Of a stretch of DNA of 64,000 nucleotides, positions 61,531-64,000 are shown one piece after another. Within the stretch, counting starts at the first letter, position 1; every line of letters begins with the position of its first letter. The position numbers were made by a program, and so were the translations under genes. The notes below the pieces were generated by a model. The model was not told the origin of the DNA. It did not search any database and worked only from the letters and a program-made list of their open reading frames with translations. Source of the DNA: Galbula dea (Eukaryota > Chordata > Aves > Piciformes > Galbulidae); assembly GCA_013399015.1 (NCBI GenBank), contig VWZX01001949.1, positions 1,550,001 through 1,614,000 of the forward strand, written 5' to 3'.

Positions 61531-63147
61531 AGAGCTCTGTGGTTTTTTGATATTTTAATTTTTACAGACAAAACAAGAAAAGAAAATTAACTTCTGATGT
61601 TGCAACAGGCAAAGGACCAGAAAGAAAGCAGAGGTGCAGAGAGGGGATGCTCCCCAAAGATACAGTTTATTCTCAGGAACTCTTCTTTGCTTATCATACT
61701 GTTGTGCTTCGCAAAGTCTAAGGAGGTACCAGAGGAGGCTGTCAGGATGGAACATTAGTCATATCTTCCATCCAGGCTTAAATAATTCCCATGTGTGCTG
61801 TTATACCAAGTTACTGTGTCTTATTTTCAGCTCTGCTATACTTTCATGAAACCACTGAAATTAAGGAATTGTACTAATGTGTTTTAGAAGCAAATTAAGC
61901 CTATTCATTAAAAGAAATTACTTGTAATTGGTAACTCTGTACCTTTAAACATATGGATCAACCTTTATCTTTTCCTTGAGGAAAATAAAAACCAATGTTT
62001 TCTTCTATGAGCCTGCAGTCATTTGGGAGAGAGAATGAGAGATCAGCTGTCATTGCAGAGAACGTCAGAGGAGTTTGTGGCAGCAAGCCATAGTGAGGAG
62101 ATTAAAAAAAAAAAAAAAAGCAACAAACCTCCAGCATGTAACAATTTTGTTCACATTGTTGAAGAGAGATGAATGTTAAAATTGCTGGGTCATTACAATC
62201 CTGAGGGAAAAGGTCTAAAGTTTACATTAATAAAAGTACCTTCTGTAGCAGAGCTGACACAGAAAAGTAATCAGACTATAGAGAGGAAAGAGCAATTGTG
62301 ATCCAGCCAGGGTTATTTCCTCCCCTCTTTCTTTGTATGCACCCTCATCTGCCTCCAAGATGAGAAAAAAGCAAGAATTTTTGGGGAAGAGCACTGTCTC
62401 TTACTGTCCCAGCTGAGTAAGCAAGGGAATGTAGAGGTGAACAGGATAAGCCAGCAGAAACAGGAGAGGGAAGAACTCCAGTGTCTCAGCAACGCCACCC
62501 GCACCTCAGCTGTGGTCATTGTTTTCTGTCTCTCATCTGACTTTCTTCCCACTTAACAGCAATGTTAAATTGCTCATCCAATACCCTTTTCCCTCTCCTG
62601 CCTTTAACATCTACATTCACATTCAATTCTTTTTTTGTCCATTTACTCTTGCTCCAACAAAACCCTGCCCTAAAATGTTAAAAATGACAGCCAAATGTTA
62701 AAATAAAAGGTCAGCTCTCATGCAAACAAGGTGTTTTGCCAAACTTCTCTCAGATCATAATGTTTATCTGTTCTGCTTCCATCTTAACTAGTCAGATAAT
62801 AAACCCCCAATAAAACAGGATCTCTCTTAGGTTTGTATGGAAAGCTAGATTTGGCTTGGAGCCTTAGATGCAGATCTTTACATGAATGGAGTTGCTAAGC
62901 TACAAAGTTTATCTGGTACCTTAAATTTAAATCAGTAGTCTTTAACAAAATATCTGCTTAGAATAGATACAGTGTGGAGCCATGCATAAATTCACCTTTA
63001 TCAGGGGCCAGCCATGGGCACAGGACATGCCACACAACAGCAAAGCATAGCAGCATTTTTACATTCTGAGGAAAGGTGACAGAAGACTCTCAAATGTCTC
63101 CTTTTAAAGATGATGGTGGAAAAAGGAAATACAATTATCTGTTGTAT
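61531..63147. other. Single-copy noncoding DNA
   Basis: No gene or repeat recognised apart from an A-run near 62103-62119. Confidence 0.5.
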
Positions 63148-63244
63148 GAGGTTGTTCAGCCCGGAGATGAAAAGGCTGCAGGGAGACTTTGTAGTGGCTT
63201 TCCAGTACTTAAAGAGAGCCTACAGGAAAGACAGGGTGGGACTC
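63148..63244 (+). mobile_element. CR1 LINE internal fragment
   Basis: GAGGTTGTTCAGCCCGGAGA then TGAAAAGGCTGCAGGGAGAC, TTTGTAGTGGCTTTCCAGTA and CTTAAAGAGAGCCTACAGGA match the CR1 ORF2 C-terminal coding block. Both ends are lost. A probable LTR follows about 145 bp downstream. Confidence 0.8.
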
Positions 63245-63388
63245 CAACTGCAGCAGGTGCAAACTGCCCTGACAGGAAGCATAACAGAAACACAAAAGCC
63301 TGACAGACAAAGGGCCAGGGGATGCCAGAGGCCTGGTTGAGATCTGCTTTGCCCCCTGAGGTGAAGTGGCCACTCCTATCTAGGCTTG

Positions 63389-63832
63389 TGTTGTGGGTTT
63401 GTATTTCCAACTAATTAAAATATGACCACAGTGCACCCTCGACTAGAGTATAAATGGACATCCACTAGAGGACCGGTTTGGGTTTGTTTCCCCTCAAAGC
63501 AGTAGCAGTCAGATCCTTTCTTCAGACTGGGACATCATCTAAGGATATTTCTGCATATTGAGTGAGTCCTCACGCCTCTTTGATGAGTGTATATTTTGGG
63601 TACCCTTCAGTGGGAGGTTTTCCCTTTGGGAGTGAATATGTGTGCACTTTTTTTCATCTTTCTAAATGGAAAATTCCTTGAAGCCCACAACTTAGTTGTG
63701 GAGTAACATAATCCCAACTGACACCTGAACTTGCAATCTAACTGTGTCACAAGGAGTGCAGTAAATTTGTTTACAATAAATCCACATTTTGGGTAGGTAT
63801 CACTGTCTTACTTTGTGGGTGCCTCCACAATA
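63389..63832 (+). mobile_element. Probable solo LTR, ERVL-like
   Basis: The interval starts TGTTGTGGG and ends CCTCCACAATA, near-inverted termini of LTR type. A TATAAAT box lies at 63449-63455, and an AATAAA signal at 63775-63780 lies about 50 bp before the 3' end. The closing TTTGTGGGTGCCTCCACAAT is of a type I associate with avian ERVL LTRs, from memory only. The U3 is short, no clear target-site duplication was found and no primer-binding site follows. It may be a solo LTR, or the boundaries may be wrong. No viral protein-coding sequence is present. Confidence 0.5.
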
Positions 63833-64000
63833 CCAACCCAAACCGTTCTAAGAACCTATCAATTGCTTTTATTGCCCTTCACAATAAATCATTTCAACAT
63901 GAAGCATGTTTCCACTGGAAGCATTCAAGACTCAGAGCGTAACCAGAGGTAAGTAGGGAGTGTATATACTTATAAATAATAAGACATAGAACAGCTGAGG
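63833..64000. other. Flank of the LTR to the window end
   Basis: A second AATAAA lies near 63883. A strong splice-donor consensus, CCAGAG|GTAAGT, lies near 63945-63955. No gene can be built because the window ends. Confidence 0.4.

Overview
The window reads as avian nuclear DNA from a gene-poor, AT-rich, CpG-poor region (intergenic, or a very large intron). The main support is the repeat content. At least thirteen fragments belong to the CR1 LINE family. Several of them end in the bird-typical tail of tandem ATTCTATGA-like units, and several carry recognisable CR1 ORF2 reverse-transcriptase or endonuclease sequence. There are no mammalian L1, Alu or B1 elements. Interspersed repeats cover only about 8-9% of the window by my count, which fits a bird better than a turtle or crocodile. 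The species cannot be fixed from the sequence alone.

No complete host gene is recognisable. None of the longest open frames (up to 156 codons) matches a protein family I know, and several are open on both strands, so I read most as chance. There are no rRNA genes, functional tRNA genes, CRISPR arrays or bacterial-type features. A few short stretches combine a good 3' splice site, an open frame and a GT donor (15642-15794 +, 32503-32665 +, 37159-37276 -, 55240-55348 +). I list them as unproven exon candidates.

Layout. 1-4100: single-copy DNA with an octamer-rich block at about 830-1012 that resembles a conserved noncoding element. 4125-4220: very old L3-like CR1. 7140-7330: AT-rich block of palindromes. 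7369-7702: possible decayed coding fragment. 14580-15610: minus-strand CR1 with reverse-transcriptase remains. 17693-19065: two more CR1 pieces. 24115-24505: CR1 3' end. 33160-34812 and 38041-38141: CR1 tails. 36-47 kb: cluster of A/C-only and G/T-only tracts. 42716-43490: CR1 copy whose endonuclease region is joined directly to its 3' end. 48820 and 57150: two tRNA-derived ancient SINE relics. 49384-50628: the largest CR1 copy, with a broken reverse transcriptase and a partly duplicated tail. 59605-59955: a second L3-like relic. 63148-63832: CR1 scrap followed by a probable solo LTR of ERVL type.

The genes do not work together as a system, because only transposon remains are recognisable. 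The window is best read as a layered record of CR1 activity of different ages, plus a few candidate exons or regulatory elements that need transcript and alignment evidence.
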